From Hymenobacter sp. YIM 151500-1 (GTDB lineage: Bacteria; Bacteroidota; Bacteroidia; Cytophagales; Hymenobacteraceae): DNA of 64,000 bases. The translations under genes and the position numbers were made by a program. The stretch is taken from positions 2,867,501 to 2,931,500 of the forward strand of contig NZ_CP110139.1 in the NCBI RefSeq assembly GCF_025979885.1, written 5' to 3'. Within the stretch, counting starts at the first letter, position 1, and each line of letters starts with the position of its first letter. This document shows, one piece after another, positions 9,315 through 17,344 of the stretch. The notes under the pieces were generated by a model. That model made no database searches. It was not told the DNA's origin and saw only the letters and a program-made list of their open reading frames with translations.

Positions 9315-11015
9315 CTACTGCTTCCCCCCTCCGCGCTTAGCCTCGGGGCGGTTGCGGGCTTCCAGGGTGCCGGCTTTTAGCAGGGAGGCGTAGCGGTTCT
9401 GGTCGTTAAGCACGGCCAAGGCCATCAGGATGTTGGGGTCGTCGTCGAAAGAGGCTTCCACGCTGCCTTTCTGGAAGTAGTAGCGCGACACAATTTCCTG
9501 CTCCAGCAGCTCCCGGATTTCGGGTTTGAAGCGTTGCAGGTCGTTGGCTTTATTGACAGTTACCTTCTTGCGCATACCCTCCAGCTCGGCCTTCACGTCG
9601 TCGTAGTGCTTCTCATCCTTCACTTTCTTGGTGAGGTCGGCCAAGGCTTTTTCGGCGTCGGTGCTGTAGTTGATGTCCTTGCCTTTGAGGTAGTCGACGA
9701 ACTTCTGGTAGTCGGCGTCCGACAACACAAACTGGCGGGACGGCGCAATGGTAGGATGCTCGGCGCGGTAGCGGGTGGCGTAGTCAAAGAGGTAGCTCTT
9801 TTGAAGCAATACGCGGGTGATGTCGGCAATTTCCCGGTCCTGCACCTCCACGTCGGGCGCTACGCCGCCGCCGTCGTACACGATGCGGCCAGCCTGGGTT
9901 TTGAAGGCTGTGCGCAGGGAGTCGGGCACTTTGCCCAGAGAGCCATCCTCGGCGCGGTGGGTGTAGTCGATTTCCTGAATGCAGCGGCCGCTGGGAATGT
10001 AGTACTTGGCGGTGGTCACCTTCAGCTGGGAGTTGTAGCTGAGCGGGCGCGTGGCCTGCACCAAGCCCTTGCCAAAGGTTCGCTCCCCCACCAGCACGGC
10101 CCGGTCGTAGTCCTGCAACACCCCCGACACGATTTCGGCGGCCGAGGCGGAACGGTTGCTGGTAATAACCACCATGGGCACCTGCGTATCGAGGGGCGCG
10201 TCGAGGGCCTTGTAGGTTTTATTCCACTCGGTCACCTTGCCCTTGGTGCTCACAATGTCGAGGCCCTTGTCCACGAACAGGTTGGAGACGTTGACGGCTT
10301 CGTTGAGCAGGCCGCCGGGGTTGTCGCGGATGTCGAACACCAGCTTCTTGGCTCCCATCTCCCTGAGCTTAGCCACGGCAATCCGGACTTCCTTGCCGGC
10401 ATCTACGGTGAAGCCCGACAGCTGGAAATAGCCGACTTCCGGCGTCAGCATGCCATAATACGGCACGTTGTCGACCTGGATTTTGTCGCGGGTAATGTTG
10501 ATTTCCACGGGCGCGTCCTGGCCGTAGCGCGTCACCATAAGCTTCACCTGGGAGTTGGCCTGGCCCTTGAGCAGCTTGCTGATGTCGGCATTCGACTTTT
10601 TGTCGACGGCCACCCCGTTGATGCTCAAAATTTCGTCACCGGGCAGCAAGCCGGCTTTCTGGGCCGGGTAGCCTTCGTAGGCGCTCTGCACCACGGTTCG
10701 GCCGCCGCGCTTCACCACCACGGCCCCAATGCCGCCGTACTGCCCGGTGGTCATAGTGCGGAAATCTTCGATGTCGTCCTCCGGAATGTAGTTGGTGTAC
10801 GGGTCCAGGGACTTGAGCATGGCGTCGATGCCCGTCTTAACCAGCTTGGCTGGCGGCACCTCGTCCACGTAGTACGTATTCACCTCTTTGAAGAGGGTAG
10901 CAAAGATGTCGAGGTTTTTGGCAATCTCGAAATACCGCTCATTATCCGAACGGAAGGATACGAGCAAGGCGGCTCCACCGAGCAGTGCAGCGGCGGCCAA
11001 GGATTTCTTACGCAT
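9315..11015 (-). CDS. C-terminal processing peptidase, S41 family
   Basis: A 566-residue periplasmic protease with an N-terminal signal or anchor helix, a PDZ domain (about residues 85-170) and the S41 catalytic core. The Ser in SASAAE (Ser291) and the Lys in TFGKG (Lys316) are 25 residues apart, as in E. coli Prc. A long C-terminal segment follows. The ATG at 11013-11015 is preferred over an in-frame TTG two codons earlier. It is the third gene after rpmH and rnpA, with 28 bases to rnpA, so it is probably co-transcribed. Substrates are likely envelope proteins; which ones is unknown. Confidence 0.92.
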   Translation of the reverse strand: MRKKSLAAAALLGGAALLVSFRSDNERYFEIAKNLDIFATLFKEVNTYYVDEVPPAKLVKTGIDAMLKSLDPYTNYIPEDDIEDFRTMTTGQYGGIGAVVVKRGGRTVVQSAYEGYPAQKAGLLPGDEILSINGVAVDKKSNADISKLLKGQANSQVKLMVTRYGQDAPVEINITRDKIQVDNVPYYGMLTPEVGYFQLSGFTVDAGKEVRIAVAKLREMGAKKLVFDIRDNPGGLLNEAVNVSNLFVDKGLDIVSTKGKVTEWNKTYKALDAPLDTQVPMVVITSNRSASAAEIVSGVLQDYDRAVLVGERTFGKGLVQATRPLSYNSQLKVTTAKYYIPSGRCIQEIDYTHRAEDGSLGKVPDSLRTAFKTQAGRIVYDGGGVAPDVEVQDREIADITRVLLQKSYLFDYATRYRAEHPTIAPSRQFVLSDADYQKFVDYLKGKDINYSTDAEKALADLTKKVKDEKHYDDVKAELEGMRKKVTVNKANDLQRFKPEIRELLEQEIVSRYYFQKGSVEASFDDDPNILMALAVLNDQNRYASLLKAGTLEARNRPEAKRGGGKQ

Positions 11016-11043
11016 AGACAAGGCAGGCAGCAGGTAAACAACC

Positions 11044-11475
11044 CTACGAACGAGACGCTGCTTCGGCCGGCGGGGTTGCGTTGCCGGCGAGTAAACGCTC
11101 TAGCCCTGAAATTAATTTTTTTTCTACGAGCGTGAAAGGCTTTTTTTCCTTACCGCTGTAGATAATGGCTAATTGCCCTACACGGTGCCCGCCGGGAGCC
11201 TCCACGAGCCGGTATTTATTGAGCCGATAGGCCTCGCGCAAGAGGCGCTTGAGGTAGTTGCGGTCCACTGCCCGCTTGAAGCTGCGCTTGCTTACGCTCA
11301 CCAGCACCTGGGGTGGGGCAACGCTCGGCTCAGCCAGGGGCAGCCACACCAGGCGCAGGGGGTATAAACCAAAAGAAGAACCCCGGCCGAATAGCTCGTC
11401 AATGAGCTTTTTGCGGCACAAGTGTTCTTCTTTCGGAAACGAGTAGGAGCGCGCGCCCAGCGTAGCAGTGTTCAT
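11044..11475 (-). CDS. rnpA: ribonuclease P protein component
   Basis: A 143-residue basic protein that helps the RNase P RNA cleave 5' leaders from pre-tRNA. The family signature is clear in KRSFKRAVDRNYLKRLLREAYR (arginine-rich helix). It is slightly longer than the usual 110-130 residues because of an Ala/Pro tail. It lies 30 bases after rpmH, the classic pairing, and upstream of the S41 protease gene. Confidence 0.95.
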   Translation of the reverse strand: MNTATLGARSYSFPKEEHLCRKKLIDELFGRGSSFGLYPLRLVWLPLAEPSVAPPQVLVSVSKRSFKRAVDRNYLKRLLREAYRLNKYRLVEAPGGHRVGQLAIIYSGKEKKPFTLVEKKLISGLERLLAGNATPPAEAASRS

Positions 11476-11505
11476 TGCCAGGGAAGGCGGTGCGCCGGCA
11501 GCGGC

Positions 11506-11664
11506 TTAGCGCTTATGACGGCCTTCGTCGGATACGGTCAGGCGCTTGCGGCCTTTGGCCCGGCGGGCGGCCAGCACGCGGCGGCCGTTGGCGGTTTCCA
11601 TGCGGGAGCGGAAACCGTGCTTATTGCGGCGTTTGCGCTGCGAGGGCTGAAAAGTGCGTTTCAT
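11506..11664 (-). CDS. rpmH: 50S ribosomal protein L34
   Basis: A 52-residue protein beginning [19 protein letters not shown], the near-invariant L34 sequence. The frame is open further upstream, but the ATG at 11662-11664 is the family start. A strong promoter (11701-11732) lies just upstream, giving a leader of about 30 bases and driving rpmH-rnpA-protease. Confidence 0.97.
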   Translation of the reverse strand: MKRTFQPSQRKRRNKHGFRSRMETANGRRVLAARRAKGRKRLTVSDEGRHKR

Positions 11665-11700
11665 GGTATTGTTAAGTGGCTCAGTGACAAGTAAGGCCGG

Positions 11701-11732
11701 CAAAGGTAAGCGGCGGATTTGGAAAAGGCAAA
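11701..11732 (-). promoter_or_regulatory. promoter of the rpmH-rnpA operon
   Basis: TTTG (11729-11732), 20 bases, then TACCTTTG (11701-11708): an exact match to both boxes of the Bacteroidota housekeeping promoter. It is the best promoter in the window. Confidence 0.85.
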
Positions 11733-11735
11733 CCC

Positions 11736-11846
11736 AATGTGGCCTAAGCTTCAGCTTGGGCCGTGTGCCAGTAGATGTTTTTTGATGCCTGAAGGATAAT
11801 TGGTAATCTGGCGGCGTACGGCCCAAGCTGAAGCTTAGGCCACATT
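11736..11846. repeat. pair of inverted REP hairpins after the RAYT gene
   Basis: REP1 (11736-11764, forward) and REP2 (11811-11846, reverse) each contain a palindrome of the type GGCCTAAGCTTCAGCTTGG. They face each other across about 45 bases, as in bipartite REP elements. REP2 contains the stop codon of the RAYT gene. Confidence 0.85.
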
Positions 11847-12458
11847 TTCGTTCCAATAGCTGTAGGGCCAGTCCTGCCAGCTATCCACCAAGCCTGCCTT
11901 CACCGGATTTTGTAGTACATACGCTACTACTCGCTCCGGCTCTCCATTTTTGCGCACCACATGGTCGTAGCTTTCGTGCTGCCAGAAGGTGCCGGTGCGA
12001 CCCAGCAAACGGTTAGCAGCTAAAGCTGTACGGCCTTTCAGCCGTTTCATCATGTGGCTATACGAGCAGGAACCGTCCTCAGGCAGCTGCACAACCAAAT
12101 GCGCATGGTTTGACATCAGACAGTAGCTAATGACTTTCACATTCGCTTCAGCCAAGCGGTGAATTTCCTCGGCGACGCAGGTGGCTACGCGCGGCTCGCG
12201 CAGCCAATGAGGACCGTCTTTTGCGTGGTCCAAGTAAGCATCGAGACGGGCGAAATGCTGCTTGTGTAGCCGGCGCAGGGCTTCTCGCTTTTCGGGCTCG
12301 GGCAGGGGCTGATGGAGTTGCTGGGTAGCGGCTTGTTCAGCTTTCTCGAGCAGGCGGTAGAGTACCTCGGCAGGTAAGGAGCCTTCTAGGCGAAAGGTTA
12401 TAAAAAGGATAGCGCCGGGTGGCACAAAGTGCGGTAAATTGCGCTGGTAAAAGCTCAT
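11835..12458 (-). CDS. REP-associated tyrosine transposase (RAYT)
   Basis: A 207-residue Y1-transposase-like protein. The HUH motif is H118-A-H120 ([10 protein letters not shown]) and the likely catalytic tyrosine is Tyr164 (HESYDHVV), as in single-strand transposases of the IS200/IS605 and RAYT group. RAYTs are thought to nick and move REP sequences. Here the start codon (12456-12458) overlaps REP3 and the stop codon lies in REP2, so REPs bound the gene exactly. Its termini are encoded by or abut REP sequence, unlike a normal housekeeping gene. The protein looks intact. Confidence 0.9.
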   Translation of the reverse strand: MSFYQRNLPHFVPPGAILFITFRLEGSLPAEVLYRLLEKAEQAATQQLHQPLPEPEKREALRRLHKQHFARLDAYLDHAKDGPHWLREPRVATCVAEEIHRLAEANVKVISYCLMSNHAHLVVQLPEDGSCSYSHMMKRLKGRTALAANRLLGRTGTFWQHESYDHVVRKNGEPERVVAYVLQNPVKAGLVDSWQDWPYSYWNENVA

Positions 12459-12484
12459 GTAGCGTAAGCTTTAGCTTGCGCCGT
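12457..12484 (+). repeat. REP hairpin at the RAYT start codon
   Basis: REP3 reads as a diverged copy (TGTAGCGTAAGCTTTAGCTT then GCGCCGT) with compensating changes that keep the stem. Its first bases are the complement of the RAYT ATG. Confidence 0.75.
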
Positions 12485-12538
12485 GCGTATAAAGCAGTCT
12501 TTGGCGCGTGAGCTAAACTACACTCTCCTTTCGACTTT

Positions 12539-12578
12539 GGCGGCGTACGGCCCAAGCTGAAGCTTAGGCCACACTTTT
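12539..12578 (-). repeat. REP hairpin between RAYT and the M61 peptidase gene
   Basis: REP4 is nearly identical to REP2 for about 35 bases (CGGCGTACGGCCCAAGCTGA and on). It ends three bases before the M61 start codon, so it forms the start region of that gene too. Confidence 0.85.
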
Positions 12579-12580
12579 CT

Positions 12581-14314
12581 ATGATCCACTACCACGTTTC
12601 CTGCGAGAACCCGCTCTCGTTCTACGTTCAAATTCAGATGACCTTCGAGGTGGCTAAGGGCACGGCCGAAGCCGTGGAGCTGCAACTGCCGGCGTGGCGG
12701 CCGGGGCGGTACGAGCTGCAAAACTTTGCCCAGAAGCTCCAGCACGTGGTACTGGAAGATGCCAGCACGGGTGAGGCCCTGCCCAGCCGCAAAATCACGA
12801 AGGACCGGTGGCAGCTCACGGGCGCCCAGGGCCGCACGGTGCGGGTGCGCTACAACTTCTACGCCCACCAGATGGACGCCGGTGGCTCCTGGGTTGATGA
12901 AACCCAGCTCTATCTGAATCCGGTGCAAGGCTTTATGTACGTGGAGGGCCGCCAGCAGGAAGCCTGCCAGGTGACGCTGGACCTGCCCGAGGGCTGGCAG
13001 CTGGCCTGTGGCCTGCCTCAGAGCGGCCCTAACATTTTGCAAGCCCAGAGCTTCGATCATTTGGCCGACTCGCCCCTGATTGCCAGCCCCACTTTGCAGT
13101 ACCGCAACTACGAGGTGGATGGGCTGCCTTTCTACATCTGGATTCAGGGCGAGTGCCCGGTGGACTGGACCCGGCTGGTGGCCGACTTCCGGGCGTTTTC
13201 GCAGGAGCAGCTGTCCTTGTTCGGCTCGTTTCCGGCCCGCGACTACCACTTCCTGAACCAGATTCTGCCCTACAAGCACTACCACGGCGTGGAACACCTC
13301 AACTCCACGGTAATTGTGCTGGGCCCGGCCGAGCTGCTGATGAGCGAAGGGCTGTACAAGGAGCTGCTGGGCGTGAGCTGCCACGAGCTGTTCCATGCCT
13401 GGAACATCAAGAGCATCCGGCCGGCCGAGATGCAGCCCTATGACTACGCCCGCGAAAATTATTTCCGCACCTGCTTTATTGCCGAGGGCATTACGACCTA
13501 CTACGGCGAATACCTGCTGGCCCGCGCCGGGGTGCGCACCGCCGAACAGTACTTTGCCGAGCTGAACACCGTGCTGCGCAAGCACTACGACGACTACGGC
13601 CGCTTTCACTTGTCGGTGGCCGATGCCTCGATGGACCTATGGCTGGATGGCTACAAGCCCGGCGTACCCGACCGGAAAGTGTCCGTCTACCACAAAGGAG
13701 CCCTGGTAGCCCTGCTGCTGGACCTGACGCTGCGCCAGCTTTCCCAGCACCAGCGCAGCCTCGACGACGTGATGCGCCGCCTCTGGACTGAGTTCGGCCA
13801 GACCGGCACTGGGTACACCGAGGACGACTACATCCGCCTGGTAAAGGAGGTAGCCGGGCGCGACATGCAGGCTTATTTCGACAAGTTCATCTACGGCACG
13901 GCCCCGCTGGAAGAACCCCTCAACCGGGTACTGGGCTTCGTGGGCTGCCGCCTGGTGGTGGAAGAAAACCCCTCGGTGGCCGAAGGCGTGTACGGCTTCC
14001 GGACGGTGGTAAAGAACGAGCGGACCGAGGTAACCGACATCCTGCCCGACGCCCCGGCGGCCCTAAGCCTGACCGTGGACGACGAAATCGTGGCCGTAAA
14101 CGGGCGGCGCGTAGACCAGAACTTGCACGCTTTGCTCAGCGACGGTAGCCCCCAGCACGAAGTGACGGTGTTTCGGCAGAACCGTCTGCTCACCGTGCCC
14201 TTGGTGGCCGACCCGGCCCACCGCTTCTGGTCGAAAATTACGGTGCAAAAATTGCCCGTAGCCACGCCCGAGCAGCAGGCCAGCTTTCGGCAGTGGCTAC
14301 AGCAAGATTTCTAA
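12581..14314 (+). CDS. M61 family metallopeptidase with PDZ domain
   Basis: A 577-residue protein of the M61 (glycyl aminopeptidase) family. The zinc motif HELFH is at residues 268-272, followed by AWNIKSIRP, typical of the family, and a downstream glutamate region (CFIAEGITTYYGEY). The C-terminal part (about 460-540) is a PDZ domain. No signal peptide is visible, so the location is uncertain. The ATG at 12581 begins MIHYHVSCEN, a family-typical start, and sits three bases after a REP hairpin; its promoter must lie in or beyond the REP. Confidence 0.9.
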   Translation: MIHYHVSCENPLSFYVQIQMTFEVAKGTAEAVELQLPAWRPGRYELQNFAQKLQHVVLEDASTGEALPSRKITKDRWQLTGAQGRTVRVRYNFYAHQMDAGGSWVDETQLYLNPVQGFMYVEGRQQEACQVTLDLPEGWQLACGLPQSGPNILQAQSFDHLADSPLIASPTLQYRNYEVDGLPFYIWIQGECPVDWTRLVADFRAFSQEQLSLFGSFPARDYHFLNQILPYKHYHGVEHLNSTVIVLGPAELLMSEGLYKELLGVSCHELFHAWNIKSIRPAEMQPYDYARENYFRTCFIAEGITTYYGEYLLARAGVRTAEQYFAELNTVLRKHYDDYGRFHLSVADASMDLWLDGYKPGVPDRKVSVYHKGALVALLLDLTLRQLSQHQRSLDDVMRRLWTEFGQTGTGYTEDDYIRLVKEVAGRDMQAYFDKFIYGTAPLEEPLNRVLGFVGCRLVVEENPSVAEGVYGFRTVVKNERTEVTDILPDAPAALSLTVDDEIVAVNGRRVDQNLHALLSDGSPQHEVTVFRQNRLLTVPLVADPAHRFWSKITVQKLPVATPEQQASFRQWLQQDF

Positions 14315-14518
14315 CTGCTGAAAGCCGCCGAAGCCTGCAAAACCACAGAACAACAGAAACCCAAGGGAAATCAGAAGAAACCACAGCAAACCACCTACCG
14401 GAGCCAATTTGTTTGGTTCTAGCTTTGGTTTCTTTTGGCTTCCCTTGGCTTCCTTTGGTTTCCCAATCTGACTGCCTATTTCCCTTTTTTACGTCCGCTG
14501 TTTTCGTTGAGCCCCATT
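14315..14518. repeat. imperfect inverted repeat between two plus-strand genes
   Basis: An A/C-rich half (about 14340-14395, with AACAACAGAAACCC) faces a T/G-rich half (about 14425-14465, with TTTCTTTTGGCTTCC), forming a loose hairpin. The right half is made of short imperfect repeats of TTCCYTTGGC. It may act as a terminator for the peptidase gene. Confidence 0.4.
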
Positions 14519-15328
14519 ATGTACCGGTTGCGCACCGCCGCGCTAGTCGTGCTCCTGGCCTTGGTGCTGCCGGCTTGTTCCCTCCGTATGCAGCCTGCCG
14601 AAAAGCAGCGGCCTACGGTAGCGCTGCCCCCGCCCCCACCACCCAAGCCCCCGCGCATCTACCGTCTCGAACACCTCGACACGCTGGTGCAGCTGCCGGG
14701 GCGGGTGCTGCGCATCTACCCGGCGGCACGGCCCGTGTACGAAAAGCTGCCTGCCCCGGCCTGGGTAGCGCCCAAGCCTTCGTCGGCGGAGGAGGAAGAG
14801 CAATTGTTTCTGGACTTTGCGGCCGAGGAACAGCGCCGCCTGGCCAAAGCCGGCGCGCGGGTGCGGCGCACGGGCCGGGCCCTGCGCCTGCGCCCCACGG
14901 CTGCCCCAGAAGTGCGCTTGGTCAACAATCCGGTGGAAGATGACCGGCACGTGGCCTATGAATATCTGGCCAGCCTGCCCGAAGTTAAGCAGTGGCTGAT
15001 TTCGGTGCACTTGTACGAAGGCGGCTACTACTTGCTGGTGGACCAGCGCAACGGCCGCCACACCCAGCTAATGGCTCCGCCCGCCGTTTCGCCCGATGGC
15101 CGCCACTTCGTGTGTGGCAACTCAGATGTGCTGGCCCGCTTCGAGCCTAGCGGCTTGCAGCTGTGGAGCGCCGAAGGCAGCGCCCCGCACCTGCTGTGGG
15201 AGCGGCAAACCGAGTGGGGCTGCACCAATCCCCGCTGGCTCGACAACAAAACCATCCTGTTTGAGCAGGATTTCTTCGACCGGGACGATGTGGACACCCG
15301 CGTGGTACGCCTGAAGGTGATACCATAA
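14519..15328 (+). CDS. hypothetical lipoprotein
   Basis: A 269-residue protein whose ATG at 14519 gives a short lipoprotein signal ending in LPAC (Cys20). A poly-proline stretch (about residues 38-46) links to a globular part with repeated Leu/Tyr/Val strands and phrases such as AVSPDGRHFVCGNSD and NPRWLDNKTILFEQD, which resemble the blades of beta-propeller (WD/PD40-like) proteins. The function is unknown. An upstream in-frame ATG would add 28 residues that spoil the signal peptide. Confidence 0.75.
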   Translation: MYRLRTAALVVLLALVLPACSLRMQPAEKQRPTVALPPPPPPKPPRIYRLEHLDTLVQLPGRVLRIYPAARPVYEKLPAPAWVAPKPSSAEEEEQLFLDFAAEEQRRLAKAGARVRRTGRALRLRPTAAPEVRLVNNPVEDDRHVAYEYLASLPEVKQWLISVHLYEGGYYLLVDQRNGRHTQLMAPPAVSPDGRHFVCGNSDVLARFEPSGLQLWSAEGSAPHLLWERQTEWGCTNPRWLDNKTILFEQDFFDRDDVDTRVVRLKVIP

Positions 15329-15339
15329 GCGGACAGGAG

Positions 15340-15569
15340 CCTCCAATATATTGGAGGCACAACTGCAAAAGTGGAGTTTTTTATATTTCCATGTATACAC
15401 AACTTTTCATAGATTCATATTAAATATGCTATCATATAACTAACTGATTTTTATTTATATAATTATGATCAATCTACTTCGTGTAATATGAATTTTCTTA
15501 TGGTATGCATATTGAATTGGACAAAGCTGCTGGCTTATTCAGCACGCAAAACTTCAATTCATAGCCTAC
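15340..15569. other. AT-rich intergenic island
   Basis: Roughly 15355-15535 is strikingly AT-rich in an otherwise GC-rich window, with runs such as TATATTTCC and TTTATTTATATAATTATG. No gene is seen. It probably holds the promoter of the GH16 gene and may be a transferred or silenced junction. Confidence 0.6.
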
Positions 15570-16907
15570 ATGTTCTTCCCCCTTTTCCCCTCCCCTACTT
15601 CCCCCAATCGGGTTGCGGCCACGTCACTGCTGGCAATTGGTGCACTGCTGGCACTTAACGCGTGCTCCGAAAAGCAGGACACCCCGGCCCCCGCTCCCAT
15701 TGCCGTAACTGCCGACGCCGTAGTACCCGAGAAGCTGACGGGCACGGCCTTCGGAACCAGCCCAGCCTATAATCCCGGCTACGAGTTCGGCAAAGCCTTC
15801 GATGGCAGCCTGACCACTTTCTTCGACGCGGCTCCGGGCAGCGGCGGCTACGTGGGCTTGGAGCTGCCCGCCGGCCAGTCTAAAAAAGTGGTACAGATTC
15901 GGTTTGCCTCGCGTGAGTGGCTGGGCAGCCGCATGGTAGGCGGTAAGTTTCAGGGCTCCTCAACTAGCGCCACCAGCGGCTACGCCGACCTACACACCAT
16001 CACATCGGCCCCAGGCAATGGCTGGCAAACCATTAGCGTCAACAACAGCAACGCCTACCGCTGGCTGCGGTACGTTGGCCCGGATGGCTCCCACTGCAAC
16101 ATTGCCGAACTGGAGTTCTACACCGAAGGCACTACCACCACCCCGACTCCGACTGACGCGGTGAGCGGCCCCCCGGCCGGCACGGGCTCCTGGACCAAAT
16201 CGTTTGAAGACAACTTCGACAGCTTTGATGCGGGCAAGTGGACGAAGGGCTGGCCTTGCGGCAACGGCAACGATGCCCTCTGCACCTACGGCGACCCTGG
16301 CGTCCGGCAAAAAACCTACTATTCGCCCGATAACGTGTACATGGCCGACGGCAAGCTCCACATCAGAACCGAGCGTAAAGCCCAGGGCGGGCAAGCCTTC
16401 ACTTCGGGAGCAATAACCACGGCCGGCAAGACGACCAGCCGCTTTCAGCAGAAGTATGGCTACTTTGAGGTGCGCATGAAGCCAGCCTCCAGCCCCGGCA
16501 ACGACCCCGATTTCTGGGCATTTCCGCTCAGCAAGCAAGCGGTAGATGCCAACGGGAATCCTGGGCAGTATAAAGAGCTGGACTTCGCCGAGTTTGGCGG
16601 CCGGGGCGGGGTGGTGGCCATGACCTCGCACATGCCTTTTAAACCTAACCAGAGCTTCAGCAAGACTGGCGACTGGACCAGCGACTTTCACACCTACGGC
16701 GTGCTGTGGGAAGCCAGCAAGGCCACGCTCTACATCGATGGCGTGGAGCAGGGCTCTATTACGCGGGACATTGTGGATGAGCAGGGCGTACTTATTCTCT
16801 CCGACGAGGTGGATGACGACAATGGCTCCTGGTTTGGCGACAATGCCGGTTTCACGGGCCCCATCGTCACGCAAGTGGACTGGGTGCGGGTGTGGCGCAA
16901 AAACTAA
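15570..16907 (+). CDS. GH16 family glycoside hydrolase lipoprotein
   Basis: A 445-residue predicted lipoprotein (signal ending LNAC, Cys32). Residues about 50-185 form a discoidin/F5-8C-like carbohydrate-binding domain (FGKAFDGSLTTFFDA, NIAELEFYTEG). Residues about 205-445 are a GH16 beta-jellyroll, with the catalytic ExDxxE pattern at E336-L-D338-F-A-E341. GH16 enzymes cut beta-1,3/1,4-glucans or galactans; the exact substrate cannot be told. The ending VDWVRVWRKN is typical of the family. It is followed by a strong terminator and preceded by an AT-rich island. Confidence 0.88.
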   Translation: MFFPLFPSPTSPNRVAATSLLAIGALLALNACSEKQDTPAPAPIAVTADAVVPEKLTGTAFGTSPAYNPGYEFGKAFDGSLTTFFDAAPGSGGYVGLELPAGQSKKVVQIRFASREWLGSRMVGGKFQGSSTSATSGYADLHTITSAPGNGWQTISVNNSNAYRWLRYVGPDGSHCNIAELEFYTEGTTTTPTPTDAVSGPPAGTGSWTKSFEDNFDSFDAGKWTKGWPCGNGNDALCTYGDPGVRQKTYYSPDNVYMADGKLHIRTERKAQGGQAFTSGAITTAGKTTSRFQQKYGYFEVRMKPASSPGNDPDFWAFPLSKQAVDANGNPGQYKELDFAEFGGRGGVVAMTSHMPFKPNQSFSKTGDWTSDFHTYGVLWEASKATLYIDGVEQGSITRDIVDEQGVLILSDEVDDDNGSWFGDNAGFTGPIVTQVDWVRVWRKN

Positions 16908-16910
16908 CTG

Positions 16911-16946
16911 AAAGGGAGCCCGTGACCAGCACGGGCTCCCTTTTTG
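16911..16946 (+). terminator. Rho-independent terminator of the GH16 gene
   Basis: The stem GGGAGCCCGTG / CACGGGCTCCC with a short loop is followed by TTTTT, four bases after the stop codon. Confidence 0.9.
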
Positions 16947-17344
16947 CTTCTCACACCAAGGCCCGCACGGACGGCTAGCTCTAGCCATTCAGCCGCAAGG
17001 CCAAGTACAACCTGAAGTGTCCGGCTACCCCAATATGTAGCCAGACACTTCCTTTTCTTTATTCGTCTGCCGGCTGCCTGCCGCGATACACTATAAAAAC
17101 CGCGTCTTCCTGTGCCGCTTAGTACACGCCCACGGCAGGGCTACCGCTGCCAACGGCCCCAATGGGGTCGGCCGCCGAAAACCAGGGCCGGTGGCCTCAC
17201 TACAAGGTTGCGGGTTCAGTTGCCCACTGTGGTGCTCTTAGTTGTGGCTTCGTCTTTTTGTCCAGTTAAAAGCCAGGCCAGTTGGATGCCGTGGGCTTTC
17301 TCGCTAGGTTACTGCCTTACTTTGCTCTTCTACTTATCACTCGT
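16947..17344. other. intergenic region upstream of the kinase gene
   Basis: About 400 bases. An inverted repeat at roughly 17017-17053 (GAAGTGTC...GACACTTC) could be an operator or part of a terminator. A -7-like box TTACTTTG (17317-17324, one mismatch) lies 21 bases before the kinase ATG. No gene is seen; short frames here lack protein features. Confidence 0.45.

Noticed and set aside
9534-11135. 533-codon open frame on the plus strand
   Set aside because: It is antisense to the S41 protease and rpmH-side genes, which have clear catalytic motifs; its sequence (long runs of V, H, G, L) is typical of shadow frames in GC-rich DNA.
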